Shown: piece after piece, positions 6,193 to 13,186 of the stretch
Numbering within the stretch: the stretch's first letter is position 1
How the letters are laid out: each line of letters begins with the position of its first letter
DNA from: Proteobacteria bacterium ST_bin11
GTDB taxonomy: Bacteria > Pseudomonadota > Gammaproteobacteria > Methylococcales > Methylomonadaceae
Reading direction: 5' to 3'
Length of the DNA: 13,186 bases
Assembly: GCA_002083615.1 (NCBI GenBank)
Contig: MSXO01000068.1
Span: forward strand, 14,175-27,360
Position numbers and translations under genes: made by a program
Notes under the pieces: model-generated
Told to the model about the DNA's origin: nothing
The model's input: only the letters and a program-made list of their open reading frames with translations
Database searches by the model: none

Positions 6193-6759
6193 ATGATGAT
6201 CCGCGACCACTACCTAAAGAACGCTTTCCAGGTCGCTTCCCCGAACTGCGACGACAGACCGGACCCCGACGATATTTCTTTATTAGTGATCCATTGCATT
6301 AGCCTGCCGCCGGAGCAATTCGTCGGAGACTATATCGATCAGCTGTTTTGCAATTGCCTTGACCCAGACGAGCATCCGTACTTCAAAGACATATGTCAAC
6401 TTAAGGTATCAGCGCATTTATTGATTCGCCGGGATGGCAGCATGCGGCAATATGTGCCTTTTGATCGCAGGGCGTGGCATGCCGGTGCCTCAAAACATCA
6501 GGACAGGGAACGCTGTAACGACTTTTCTATTGGTATTGAACTGGAGGGCTCTGTGAGCGTGGTTTACACGGATATTCAATACCGGCAACTCGCTGATGTG
6601 TGTAACACCTTGCTGGCAAATTATCCGCAGCTATCGAATCAGCGCATCGTCGGTCATAGCGATATCGCCCCTGGTCGAAAAACCGACCCTGGCCCCTTTT
6701 TCGATTGGGCCCGCTTTCACGAATTGCTGAACGCTGAACCTTTAAATCCCGTGGCATAA
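6193..6759 (+). CDS. ampD: 1,6-anhydro-N-acetylmuramyl-L-alanine amidase AmpD
   Basis: This 188-residue cytoplasmic zinc amidase cleaves the peptide from anhydromuropeptides during cell-wall recycling. In many enterobacteria and pseudomonads its loss derepresses AmpC beta-lactamase. Zinc ligands are H34 (in LLVIHCISLPP), H155 and D165 (in GHSDIAPGRKTDPG), with E116 in the IGIELEG block and K163 as the usual catalytic lysine. The family's usual asparagine after the first histidine is C35 here. No signal peptide is seen, which fits AmpD rather than periplasmic AmiD. Two ATG codons in a row (6193, 6196) could both start; the ribosome site is weak. The gene is divergent from nadC and convergent with the dynamin-like gene. 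No ampE follows. Confidence 0.96.
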   Translation: MMIRDHYLKNAFQVASPNCDDRPDPDDISLLVIHCISLPPEQFVGDYIDQLFCNCLDPDEHPYFKDICQLKVSAHLLIRRDGSMRQYVPFDRRAWHAGASKHQDRERCNDFSIGIELEGSVSVVYTDIQYRQLADVCNTLLANYPQLSNQRIVGHSDIAPGRKTDPGPFFDWARFHELLNAEPLNPVA

Positions 6760-6801
6760 GCAAAACGAACGCGCCGCCATCGCCATGAGACGGAAACCGA
6801 A

Positions 6802-8733
6802 CTATTCGGCTTTAACTTCCAAATGCACGGCTTTAAGGATTTCCAGCAACTCTTGATACTGGACTTGTAGCGGGCCCAATTCGCTCTGTAACTGGGCAAT
6901 ACTTTCGTTGACATTGCCTTTGGATTCGTTGATTTTCCTGAGCATAATCAAACGACTTTCGATTTGTTTTTTATGGTCTTTGATCTGGTGCATCAGCGGC
7001 GACAGCACACTATTACTCCAGGTCACCGCATCTCGTTGGGCTTGCTGCAGAATGTTTCGGGCCTTGGCTATCAAAGTGCCGTAGAGCTTGTTAACCACTA
7101 TGCTTTGCTCGGTCATCGTGGTTTTGGCGCTATTGCGGAACGCTTCGCCTTCTTCAAAAATCTGCTCTAGCTCGAACTGATGCTGTTTGATCGAAAACAA
7201 CTGCGGCTCGATTTCCTTAAAGCCGTATTCGTCCTGAAATTTTTTGTGAATGGCTTTAATCAGCCGCCGGGTTTCTTCGGTCATATCGACCGAGTCTTGC
7301 AGTAGATCGCGCAGCTCGTCAAACAACCTACGCATATTTTGTTTCATGCCGTAGGTGGTTAGGCTTTTGCTCATATCGTCTTTGGTACGCCGGATAATGT
7401 CATCGATTTTTTCTTTGGCAAACGAATCGATCAACATTTTGGCTTGCACCGCAAACACTTTCCGGCTGGCCTGAAAGTTTTCGATGTTTGCCATATAGGC
7501 ATTTTGCCGATCGCGGGTTTCGGCCATCAATTTGCCGGTCAACTCCTGATTCTCGAAATCGACTTGTTTGAATTCGTCGAGCTGCTTTTGGGCGTTAGTG
7601 ATTTTTGAGTCCATCAACTTGACAGACTCGCTGACCAAAAACCCGATTTCCTTATCGACCACGCCCTTCAAAATATCACGGCGTTGATCGAGAATATCGT
7701 CGGACAGGTAGCTTTCCAGCAGATTGAGACGGCTTTTTTGCAGCAAGGCATCGTCGCCTTTGACTTTAGCCAACAAAGCCTGTTTGGCGGAGACCGGGAA
7801 GATAACTTCCTTCTCCAGATTGAGGATCATCGCCGAGGTTTCGATTTGTTTTTGGATCGAGGCTTCGTAACCGGTTTCGCCGGCCAAATCGTCCCACATC
7901 GAATCGATTTTATTCATCACCACCGCTAAACCTTGGCGGCGATTGCCTCTGGAGCTGCAAACGTGGCTTTTCCACATTTCCAGGTCACTTTTGGTCACCC
8001 CGGTATCGGCGGCGAGCACGAAAATAATCGCTTGAGCGCTGGGCAGCATGCTCAAAGTTAACTCTGGCTCGGTACCCAAGGCATTTAGACCGGGCGTGTC
8101 TAGAATGCACAGACCTTCTTTCAACAGGGGATGCGGAAAACTGATCATGGCATGCCGCCAACACGGCACTTCCACGGTTTCCGGATTGATAATGCCTTGT
8201 TCGGCGGCTTCGCGTTCGTTCCATAAACCCAGCTTGTCGGCCATTTCCCGCGAAACCTTCTTCGTGGCAACCAACTCTCTAAATGCTTCCTGCATTTGGG
8301 TAGGCGACTCGCAATTCAGCTCGATTTGCGTCCAGCGGTCGGGATTACGCTTGTAATCCATCAAAGAAATATCTTCCAAACGGCTCTCGATGTTGAGCAG
8401 CCGAATGTAACTGCCGCCTTTTTCATCCCAGAACAGCTCGGTGGGCGACATCGTGGTCCGGCCCGGCGACGATGGCAACAAGCGAACGCCGGTTTCCGCA
8501 AAAAACAGCGAGTTGATCAGCTCGGTTTTACCTCTGGAAAACTCTGCCACAAACGCCAAAGTGACGCGATCGTTTTGCAAGCCTTGCAATATATTCAGCA
8601 AGGTATCGGTGCTCTGCGGGTCGCTGAAGCGATAACGATTACGCCAGTCCCGATACAATTCGATACCCTGAATCAGTTGTTCGCGCCAATGCGTGTATTC
8701 GTGCAACTGTTCTTTAAATTCCAGATTTCTCAT
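6802..8733 (-). CDS. bacterial dynamin-like GTPase
   Basis: This 643-residue protein has an N-terminal dynamin-type GTPase domain (about 55-330). The P-loop is AEFSRGKT (63-70), in which alanine replaces the usual first glycine. Switch I threonines are in GRTTMSPTE (91-99), G3 is DTPG (212-215) and G4 is NKID (274-277). A long helical stalk follows, with an acidic, coiled-coil-like C-terminal part (about 590-643). No transmembrane segment is visible, so any membrane contact would be peripheral. Dynamin-like proteins remodel or tether membranes, and some assist phage defence or cell division; the role here is unknown. AAGG lies before the ATG. It lies downstream of pyrE on the same strand after a 102-base gap and has no partner dynamin next to it. 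Confidence 0.88.
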   Translation of the reverse strand: MRNLEFKEQLHEYTHWREQLIQGIELYRDWRNRYRFSDPQSTDTLLNILQGLQNDRVTLAFVAEFSRGKTELINSLFFAETGVRLLPSSPGRTTMSPTELFWDEKGGSYIRLLNIESRLEDISLMDYKRNPDRWTQIELNCESPTQMQEAFRELVATKKVSREMADKLGLWNEREAAEQGIINPETVEVPCWRHAMISFPHPLLKEGLCILDTPGLNALGTEPELTLSMLPSAQAIIFVLAADTGVTKSDLEMWKSHVCSSRGNRRQGLAVVMNKIDSMWDDLAGETGYEASIQKQIETSAMILNLEKEVIFPVSAKQALLAKVKGDDALLQKSRLNLLESYLSDDILDQRRDILKGVVDKEIGFLVSESVKLMDSKITNAQKQLDEFKQVDFENQELTGKLMAETRDRQNAYMANIENFQASRKVFAVQAKMLIDSFAKEKIDDIIRRTKDDMSKSLTTYGMKQNMRRLFDELRDLLQDSVDMTEETRRLIKAIHKKFQDEYGFKEIEPQLFSIKQHQFELEQIFEEGEAFRNSAKTTMTEQSIVVNKLYGTLIAKARNILQQAQRDAVTWSNSVLSPLMHQIKDHKKQIESRLIMLRKINESKGNVNESIAQLQSELGPLQVQYQELLEILKAVHLEVKAE

Positions 8734-8835
8734 GGCTCGCCTTTGTTCCGACTGTACTCAATATAAGGGGCAAATTGTAACGGCTAAGTGTAGACCAATA
8801 ATCCATAAGCAAAAGCCTGGGGCACGCATGAATAC

Positions 8836-9480
8836 TCAAATTCCGTACTGCTGTCGATAGGCTTGAATAATAGCCAACTTATCCGCCGAACCGCTCTGCT
8901 GGGAAATAAACTCGATGATGTCCGCCAAGCAGATTATCGCCAGCACCGGAATACCGAATTGGATCGATACTTCCTGCACAGCCGACAACTCGTTCTGGCC
9001 TTTTTCCTGACGATCCAACGCTATCACCACCCCCGCAACCGTCGCGCCGGCGGCATTGATAATCTCCACCGATTCGCGCACCGAGGTGCCGGCGGTAATC
9101 ACATCATCGAGAATCCAGACTTTGCCTTGCAAGGGTGCGCCAACCAATAGACCACCTTCGCCGTGATCCTTGGCCTCCTTGCGATTAAATGCAAACGGAA
9201 TGTCACCCAGCAAGCGGGAATAGGCAATCGAGGTAGTACTGACCAAGGGGATGCCTTTATAGGCCGGCCCGTACAACAGATCTACCTCCACACCGGCGCT
9301 AATGATCGTCTGCGCGTAAAACTGCCCCAATTTGTCCAACTGGGCACCGCTATTGAAGAGACCGGTATTAAAGAAATAAGGACTGACTCGTCCGGACTTT
9401 AAGTGAAATTCGCCAAACTTCAATACGCCGCAATCCAAGGCGTACTGGATAAACTGTTTTTGGTAATCGAGCATTGGCAT
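8836..9480 (-). CDS. pyrE: orotate phosphoribosyltransferase
   Basis: The 214-residue enzyme makes orotidine 5'-phosphate from orotate and PRPP in pyrimidine synthesis. It follows E. coli PyrE along its length: LKFGEFHLKSGRVSPYFFN at about 20-38, GPAYKGIPL at 71-79, NRKEAKDHGEGG at 99-110 and the PRPP loop DDVITAGTS at 125-133. The ATG at 9480 adds two residues relative to the ATG at 9474. The later start matches the E. coli start better, and neither has a strong ribosome site. hemW ends 40 bases upstream on the same strand, so the two may share a transcript. No attenuator-type terminator is evident in that gap. Confidence 0.97.
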   Translation of the reverse strand: MPMLDYQKQFIQYALDCGVLKFGEFHLKSGRVSPYFFNTGLFNSGAQLDKLGQFYAQTIISAGVEVDLLYGPAYKGIPLVSTTSIAYSRLLGDIPFAFNRKEAKDHGEGGLLVGAPLQGKVWILDDVITAGTSVRESVEIINAAGATVAGVVIALDRQEKGQNELSAVQEVSIQFGIPVLAIICLADIIEFISQQSGSADKLAIIQAYRQQYGI

Positions 9481-9520
9481 CTTAAAAATCTAAAATGGAA
9501 ACAATTATACGCGTGCGTCT

Positions 9521-10651
9521 TTAATCGATGAATTTTTCTAGGACTACATCCAGAAAATCCCAGCCTTTTTCGGTGCAGGTATACACCAAGCCATCTCGGC
9601 ACAGCAGGCCTTGTTCCAGACAATCCGACAAGTTCGGCTCCAAGCTGTCTGCCGTCAAGCCGGTGGCTGCTGCATAGTGGTCCAAACTAAAGCCAGCCTT
9701 TAAGCGCAATTGATTCATCAGAAACTCTAACGGCAATTGTGCGACATCGATGGGTTCGCATTGCGAACGACTTGGCTGCGACAAATACTGTTCAGGGCTT
9801 CTGGGTTTAACCGTGCGCATTATCTTGTTTGGCAGGGTCTGGCTGATTTTGCCGTGCGCGCCGGCACCTATGCCCACATAGTCGCCAAATTGCCAGTAAT
9901 TGCGATTGTGCAGAGATTGTTTGCCCGGCTTTGCATACGCAGACACTTCATATTGCTGGTAACCATGTTCCGCCAAGCGCTGCTGGCAGCACTTTTGCGC
10001 GGCGAATATCACATCGTCTTCCGGCAATTTCGGCGGAAACTTATAAAAATAGGTGTTGGGCTCCAGCGTTAATTGGTAAAAGGAAATATGAGTGGGGGCC
10101 AAGCTAATGGCGGTTTCCACATCATTCAACGCTTCGCTTTCGCTTTGATCGGGCAAGCCAAACATCAAATCCAGATTGAAATTATCGAACCCGGCTTTAA
10201 CAGCAATTTCCACCGCAGCCTTGGCTTCGGCAGCAGAATGCACCCGTCCTAAAGTCCGCAAATGTCGGTCTTGGAAGCTTTGAATGCCTATCGACAAGCG
10301 ATTAATACCTAATGCACGGAACTCACTAAACTTGGCACTTTCAAAGGTGCCCGGATTGGCTTCCAAAGTAATTTCGCACTGTTCCGCTAAAGGTACTGAT
10401 TGCCTGACGCCGGCCAGCAAGCGAAATAGTGCCTCCGGCGAAAACAAGCTGGGAGTGCCGCCCCCCATAAACATGCTTTGGATGAGGCGCGACGTTCCCA
10501 ACAACGCCAAATCGGCTTGCAGATCGGCCAGCAAGGCATCGACATACGCTTGTTCGGGAATCGGATTTTTAACCGCGTGGGAATTGAAATCGCAGTACGG
10601 ACACTTCTGGATACACCAGGGAAAATGAATATAAAGACTCAGCGGCAACAA
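9521..10651 (-). CDS. hemW: radical SAM heme chaperone HemW
   Basis: This HemN-like radical SAM protein binds heme and delivers it to client proteins; it is not a coproporphyrinogen oxidase. The iron-sulfur cluster motif is at C13, C17 and C20 (PWCIQKCPYCDFNSH), followed by MGGGTPSLF and LEANPG. The HNRNYW motif, which binds heme in HemW, is present. No in-frame ATG exists at the N-terminus. I chose TTG at 10651 (376 residues) because TAAGG at the glyoxalase stop lies nine bases upstream and the product then begins LLPLSLYIH, as in E. coli HemW. The alternative is TTG at 10696, giving 391 residues and overlapping the upstream gene. The gene is probably co-transcribed with the glyoxalase gene. 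Confidence 0.93.
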   Translation of the reverse strand: MLPLSLYIHFPWCIQKCPYCDFNSHAVKNPIPEQAYVDALLADLQADLALLGTSRLIQSMFMGGGTPSLFSPEALFRLLAGVRQSVPLAEQCEITLEANPGTFESAKFSEFRALGINRLSIGIQSFQDRHLRTLGRVHSAAEAKAAVEIAVKAGFDNFNLDLMFGLPDQSESEALNDVETAISLAPTHISFYQLTLEPNTYFYKFPPKLPEDDVIFAAQKCCQQRLAEHGYQQYEVSAYAKPGKQSLHNRNYWQFGDYVGIGAGAHGKISQTLPNKIMRTVKPRSPEQYLSQPSRSQCEPIDVAQLPLEFLMNQLRLKAGFSLDHYAAATGLTADSLEPNLSDCLEQGLLCRDGLVYTCTEKGWDFLDVVLEKFID

Positions 10652-10662
10652 CTCGGCTGACC

Positions 10663-11103
10663 TTACCACACGCCGACATTCGCCATGGAGATCCAAGGCT
10701 CTTGTGGCGGTAAAGCATCGCCTTTTTGTAATAATTCGATAGAGATCAAGTCGGGGGAAAGCAGAAATGCCATGTGCCCGTCGCGTGGCGGGCGGTTGAT
10801 CGTCACACCTTTAGCCATTAACGCTTGGCAAAACGCATAGATATCATCAACTTCAAAAGCTAGATGCCCAAAATTGCGGCCACCGCTGTAATCCTCGGTA
10901 TCCCAATTGTAAGTCAACTCCAGCAAGGGCGAGTCAACCGCTGCGGCGGTTTGTTGGTCGCCAAGTGCCGCTAGGTAGACCAAAGTGAAACGCCCGGCTT
11001 CGCTTGCCATGCGCCGTACTTCAATCAAACCCAATTTATTGCAATAAAAATCCAGCGATTCCGCCAGATCCTTTACCCGAACCATGGTGTGTAAATAACG
11101 CAT
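10663..11103 (-). CDS. gloA: lactoylglutathione lyase (glyoxalase I, VOC family)
   Basis: Glyoxalase I isomerises the glutathione adduct of methylglyoxal to S-lactoylglutathione. The ATG at 11103 gives 146 residues starting MRYLHTMVRVKDL, as in E. coli GloA, with GAGGG upstream. An earlier in-frame start at 11178 would add 25 residues of poor match. All four metal ligands are present: H5, E62 (in LELTYNW), H80 (in GHLAFEV) and E123 (in SIELL), matching the ligand set of nickel-type bacterial enzymes. The C-terminal tail, rich in P and W, is longer than in E. coli. Its stop provides part of the ribosome site for hemW. Confidence 0.9.
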   Translation of the reverse strand: MRYLHTMVRVKDLAESLDFYCNKLGLIEVRRMASEAGRFTLVYLAALGDQQTAAAVDSPLLELTYNWDTEDYSGGRNFGHLAFEVDDIYAFCQALMAKGVTINRPPRDGHMAFLLSPDLISIELLQKGDALPPQEPWISMANVGVW

Positions 11104-11176
11104 ATTGGCCACCCTCAGAAATACAAACAAGAGCGTAATTATGAACGAGTCGGCGGCGGGGAATAAAGTTTTGCGC

Positions 11177-11216
11177 AAAAACCAGCCTAGCCTTGGCGTT
11201 TAATCAGTCCAAGGCT
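11177..11216 (-). terminator. possible terminator after cheR
   Basis: On the minus strand AGCCTTGG (11209-11216) and CCAAGGCT (11189-11196) form a perfect 8-base stem around the cheR stop, with a 12-base loop. A run of five T (11177-11181) follows after a seven-base gap, so termination may be inefficient. Confidence 0.4.
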
Positions 11217-12034
11217 TTGCGATAAACCGAGGGCATGATGGTTTTCAGCTCGGTTTTCATGCCGCTTAAAGACTCGGAATGGCTAATAAAAAAGTAGCCG
11301 CCAGGCCGCAAGTATTTAAAGATTTTATCCAGCAAGCGTTGCTTGGTTTCAATATCAAAATAAATCATTACGTTACGCAAAAAAATCACGTCGAACATCC
11401 CCAAGTCCGGCAAGGCTCCTATCAAATTGGCAGATTCGAATTTAACGCGACTGCGTAACTCCGGCGCTACTAGTAAAAAGCCATCGTATTCACCCGTGCC
11501 TTTTAAACAATATTTTTTTAATAATGGCAGAGGAATTTTTTCGGCGGCATTGCTGGGGTACAAGCCACGCCGAGCTTTTTCCAAGATCCGCGTGGAAATA
11601 TCGGTCCCGACAATATCCCATTGCCGGGTCCTTAAATGCTCAGCTAAGAGCATCGCCAGGGTATAGGCTTCTTCGCCGCTAGAACTGGCCGCGCTCCAAA
11701 CCCGAAAAGGCTTGGCAGAAGCATGCTGCGGCAAAATCTGCTCGACCACATAATCGAAATGCTTGGATTCGCGAAAAAAATAGGTTTCGTTAGTAGTCAG
11801 CAAATCGATAGCCATCGTCGTTTCATTTTCGAAGCCGGGCCTACCAAATTGCCGAAAATACTCGCCATAACTATCGATACCATGATGACGCAAACGCTTC
11901 TCCAAACGCCCCATCACCATGGCCTGCTTACTATCATTTAAGACAATACCAGCCGTTTTATAAAGATAGTCCCTGATCCAGGCAAACTCTTGCTTATGTA
12001 GTACCGGCGCTGAGGCACGATGGATTGACGACAC
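11204..12034 (-). CDS. cheR: chemotaxis protein methyltransferase CheR
   Basis: CheR transfers methyl groups from S-adenosylmethionine to glutamates on chemoreceptors, setting adaptation. The 276 residues show the N-terminal helical CheR domain (about 10-75), TTNETYFFRE at 80-89, the SAM site WSAASSSGEEAYTLAM at 113-128, D145 in GTDIS, then FLRNVMIYFD and FISHSESL. The usual glycine-cysteine pair in the SAM block is replaced (AASSSGEE). The start is GTG at 12034 with a very good ribosome site (AGGAG, seven bases upstream). It lies downstream of cheW and a chemoreceptor on the same strand, but a 361-base gap separates it, so it may have its own promoter. No pentapeptide-binding extension is evident. 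Confidence 0.95.
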   Translation of the reverse strand: MSSIHRASAPVLHKQEFAWIRDYLYKTAGIVLNDSKQAMVMGRLEKRLRHHGIDSYGEYFRQFGRPGFENETTMAIDLLTTNETYFFRESKHFDYVVEQILPQHASAKPFRVWSAASSSGEEAYTLAMLLAEHLRTRQWDIVGTDISTRILEKARRGLYPSNAAEKIPLPLLKKYCLKGTGEYDGFLLVAPELRSRVKFESANLIGALPDLGMFDVIFLRNVMIYFDIETKQRLLDKIFKYLRPGGYFFISHSESLSGMKTELKTIMPSVYRKALD

Positions 12035-12395
12035 TCTTTACTCCTAAGTTTTAAACTACATGCATTAACCCTATCAGACACCCTAGGCGAATTGGCCAAA
12101 AACCGGTGAAGATCGAATTCAGTATCGCTGCTGTCGGCGAAAAAGCTTCAGCCAATTCCCCAAAAGAACGTCATGCTCGGCAAGCAGCCAGGGCATGGAG
12201 ATAAGCTTCAAGCTAACCATTTCGGCAACTCCAGTCGAAATGACGACATTAGCATCATCCCTCAGGGAATCGACCGACCGGGCTAGATCTCCCGGTCAAT
12301 TGATCTGCTATCGACACTGAAGCGGCCATCGGTCGGCATCGGGAGTTAGCATTGACTGCCAAACATCAAATTGATGAAACGCCCGGTAAAACCAA
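12035..12395. other. gene-poor gap between cheW and cheR, with an inverted repeat
   Basis: No convincing gene is seen. GACCGGG (12276-12282) and CCCGGTC (12291-12297) form a perfect GC-rich 7-base stem with an 8-base loop but no T-run on either strand. CATCAAATTGATG (12364-12376) is a small palindrome just after cheW. Short frames on both strands (33 codons at 12119-12220 minus, 37 codons at 12173-12286 plus) lack ribosome sites. The middle resembles a degenerate intergenic repeat. A promoter for cheR may lie at 12050-12110, but no clear boxes were found. Confidence 0.4.
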
Positions 12396-12962
12396 CTAGG
12401 CACTTTCCATTGCCAACTGGGCTGGCCTTTCCCGGCTTACTTTACTCAATGCAGACATCTCATCCACCGACAGTACTTTGCTAACGTTCAATAAGATAAT
12501 GAACTGACCATTGCGCTTAGCCATGCCGTTAATGAAATCCGGGCGGATACCCGCGCCAAAACTCGGTGGCGGTTCAATGTCTTGCTGGATAATTTCGACC
12601 ACTTCGTTCACCGCATCCACAATAATGCCAATGTCTTGCGGACCGTCGTCCTCGCCATCAGCGCTAGTTTCAACAATCACGATGCCGGTGCGCTTGGCAA
12701 CAGGCGTAGCACCTTTGCCGAATCGCGCCAACAGATCAACCACCGGCACCACGCTACCACGTAGATTAATAACACCGCGAACAAACTCCGGCATCATCGG
12801 TACTTGGGTAAGATTGCCGTAATCGATGATCTCCTTACTACTCAAAATGCCCAGCGCGTAAAGCTCTCCAGCAAGGGTAAAGGTTAGGTATTGACCCGCC
12901 AGCGCAGTCGGTTTGCTCTGCGCAGCGGGTAACTTTTCCTGAGTCGTTGCAAGTTCTGTCAT
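12396..12962 (-). CDS. cheW: chemotaxis adaptor protein CheW
   Basis: CheW links chemoreceptors to the kinase CheA. The 188 residues hold a variable N-terminus (1-23) and one CheW domain (about 24-180), with VRGVINLRGSVVPVVDL at 61-77 as the clearest block, then DIGIIVDAVNEVVEI. There is no receiver domain, which separates it from CheV. The ribosome site AGGAG overlaps the stop of the upstream receptor gene, nine bases before the ATG, so the two genes are very likely co-transcribed. The acidic loop DGEDDGPQD (about 102-110) is a local insertion. Confidence 0.95.
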   Translation of the reverse strand: MTELATTQEKLPAAQSKPTALAGQYLTFTLAGELYALGILSSKEIIDYGNLTQVPMMPEFVRGVINLRGSVVPVVDLLARFGKGATPVAKRTGIVIVETSADGEDDGPQDIGIIVDAVNEVVEIIQQDIEPPPSFGAGIRPDFINGMAKRNGQFIILLNVSKVLSVDEMSALSKVSRERPAQLAMESA

Positions 12963-12971
12963 GGCCCGCTC

Positions 12972-13186
12972 CTAGAAACGTTCGAACTGGTTTAAATCGA
13001 AGTCATGATCGATACTAGCGCTTGCCTGAGCCACAGGTTTTAGCTTGATAGCTTTTTTTGCCGCTTTGAATTCAGTGGGAGCCGCAGATTTTCTACCGCT
13101 ATCATCGAGCCTGAAAAAGCTCATCAGCGTTTGCAGTTGTTCGGCTTGCCCGGTCATTTCCTCTGCAGTAGCCGCCAGTTGTTCGC
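12972..13186 (-). CDS. methyl-accepting chemotaxis protein, C-terminal end only
   Basis: The frame is open at the window edge (EQLAATAEEMTGQAEQLQTLMSFF and onward) and ends at TAG (12972-12974). This is the end of the receptor signalling helix, with the glutamate/glutamine-rich methylation region (about 13110-13184). A linker rich in lysine and alanine follows, then the short tail DFDLNQFERF. The tail differs from the NWETF-type pentapeptide that tethers CheR in E. coli, though the aromatic-rich FERF end may be worth comparing. The sensor part lies outside the window. Confidence 0.88.
   Translation of the reverse strand, partial: EQLAATAEEMTGQAEQLQTLMSFFRLDDSGRKSAAPTEFKAAKKAIKLKPVAQASASIDHDFDLNQFERF

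Noticed and set aside
12119..12286. Two short overlapping frames (33 codons minus, 37 codons plus) in the cheW-cheR gap
   Set aside because: Neither has a ribosome site or family resemblance, and they are on opposite strands of the same bases.
12276..12297. The GC-rich stem as a terminator for cheW
   Set aside because: No run of T follows on either strand and it lies about 100 bases after the cheW stop.
1..13186. CRISPR array, tRNA or rRNA genes, intact insertion sequence
   Set aside because: No regularly spaced direct repeats, no cloverleaf or rRNA sequence and no transposase were recognised on either strand.

Overview
The window looks like chromosomal core sequence from a gammaproteobacterium. 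The evidence is the close similarity of YfbR, NadC, AmpD, PyrE, HemW and glyoxalase I to the E. coli versions, and the divergent nadC/ampD pair also found in E. coli. A methanotroph or relative (Methylomonas-like) would fit, but that is an inference from overall impression. No phage, plasmid, CRISPR array or intact insertion sequence was seen. Most genes lie on the minus strand.

Region by region. 1-1614: a nicotinamidase-like cysteine hydrolase, cut by the window edge, is transcribed away from the NAD regulator nrtR. A perfect 7+7 inverted repeat between them overlaps the presumed hydrolase promoter. 1631-3063: a membrane-anchored retropepsin-like aspartic protease and the 5'-deoxynucleotidase gene yfbR, with overlapping stop and start codons. 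3064-3846: about 780 bases of poorly coding DNA with nested inverted repeats, one doubtful 80-residue frame and broken frames. 3847-4452: a typical 2-Cys peroxiredoxin with a strong terminator. 4703-5215: a small orphan protein with two AP2-like DNA-binding units, preceded by two interlocked perfect inverted repeats that end in a T-run just before its ribosome binding site. 5233-6759: nadC and ampD, divergent. 6802-8733: a bacterial dynamin-like GTPase. 8836-11103: pyrE, hemW and a glyoxalase I. 11204-13186: cheR, cheW and the C-terminal end of a chemoreceptor, with a 361-base gene-poor gap between cheW and cheR.

How the genes relate. NrtR with the nicotinamidase-like enzyme (salvage), and separately nadC (de novo synthesis), make NAD metabolism a recurring theme. 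yfbR and pyrE belong to pyrimidine and deoxynucleotide metabolism. The receptor, cheW and cheR form a chemotaxis cluster read in that order. The parts most worth a second look are the AP2-like gene with its interlocked leader, the NrtR operator candidate, and the repeat-rich stretch at 3064-3790.
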